From contig JAGHBM010000026.1 of assembly GCA_021160955.1 (NCBI GenBank), positions 1 to 5,086 on the forward strand: DNA of 5,086 nt, in the 5' to 3' direction. Origin of the DNA: Candidatus Aenigmatarchaeota archaeon. Lineage in GTDB: Archaea > Aenigmatarchaeota > Aenigmatarchaeia > PWEA01 > JAGHBM01. Position 1 is the stretch's first letter, and every line of letters begins with the position of its first letter. Shown one piece after another: positions 4,885-5,086 of the stretch. A program made the position numbers and the translations under genes. The notes under the pieces are model-generated. The model searched no databases, was not told the origin of the DNA, and was given only the letters and a program-made list of their open reading frames with translations.

Positions 4885-5086
4885 ATGGGCTTGATCGTTG
4901 ACCTTTCAATTGAGGAATATTTCAGGAGACATAGTACCGGATTGAATGGTATAGATTGCATTGATCTCGAGAATATACGTGAAGAAATAGACAGAGAAGA
5001 GCAGAAATTCAATGAAATCATCAACAAAGTGTTCAGAGGAGAGAAAATAACCCCTCAGGAAGAAAAATACATAAAGTGGTATTTGA
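4885..5086 (+). CDS. Unrecognised protein, N-terminal part only (runs off the window)
   Basis: Sixty-seven complete codons are open from ATG 4885 to the right edge, with no stop. The strong ribosome binding site and TATA box support a real gene. After MGLIVDLSIEEYFRRHSTGL there is a charged, Glu/Lys-rich, probably helical stretch from about residue 29 (ENIREEIDREEQKFNEIINKVFRG), possibly coiled coil. There is no signal peptide, membrane helix or known motif, and one Cys at residue 25. I do not recognise the family, and the C-terminal part, where any domain would lie, is missing. Confidence 0.7.
   Translation, partial: MGLIVDLSIEEYFRRHSTGLNGIDCIDLENIREEIDREEQKFNEIINKVFRGEKITPQEEKYIKWYL

Overview
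This window looks like a piece of an AT-rich archaeal chromosome. The evidence is the gene set: an archaeal-type TrmI tRNA m1A methyltransferase, a solo DUF504/MJ1316-type protein, a stand-alone archaeal PRC-barrel protein and an endonuclease V homologue. The signals agree, with TTTAAATA-like TATA boxes about 24-29 nt before most start codons, as in leaderless archaeal genes, and GGAGGTG-type ribosome binding sites on the few leadered ones. Arg codons are mostly AGA/AGG, Ile is often ATA, and the proteins are rich in Lys and Glu, which suits a thermophilic or deep-branching uncultured archaeon. The exact lineage cannot be read from this sequence; a DPANN-type genome is only a guess. No rRNA, tRNA, CRISPR, insertion sequence or phage gene was seen.

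Layout. Positions 1-344 carry a small four-helix membrane protein, followed by a T-rich terminator. From 416 a same-strand block of six genes runs to 4257: PRC-barrel protein, endonuclease V-like protein (start and stop overlapping as ATGA), TrmI, an uncharacterised protein with a SWIM-type zinc motif, a two-helix membrane protein with a bacterial PH (bPH2) domain, and a glyoxalase II-like metallo-beta-lactamase-fold hydrolase. The hydrolase meets a minus-strand single-domain response regulator (4254-4589) in a 4-bp tail-to-tail overlap. A 37-bp divergent promoter region separates that regulator from a DUF504 protein (4627-4839). The window ends inside an unrecognised gene that starts at 4885.

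How the genes fit together. Three or four products probably handle nucleic acid: the EndoV-like protein, TrmI, the SWIM-motif protein and DUF504. The rest are a membrane or signalling assortment. The genes are tightly packed, yet nearly every one has its own TATA box, so the block is probably a series of leaderless transcription units rather than one operon, except for the coupled PRC-EndoV pair.

The most notable point is the EndoV-like protein. It keeps the inosine-enzyme scaffold but has Ser and Lys where two metal-binding aspartates are expected, and it lies directly upstream of TrmI. In archaea TrmI makes the m1A57 that is deaminated to m1I57, an inosine derivative. Any functional link between the two is inference.
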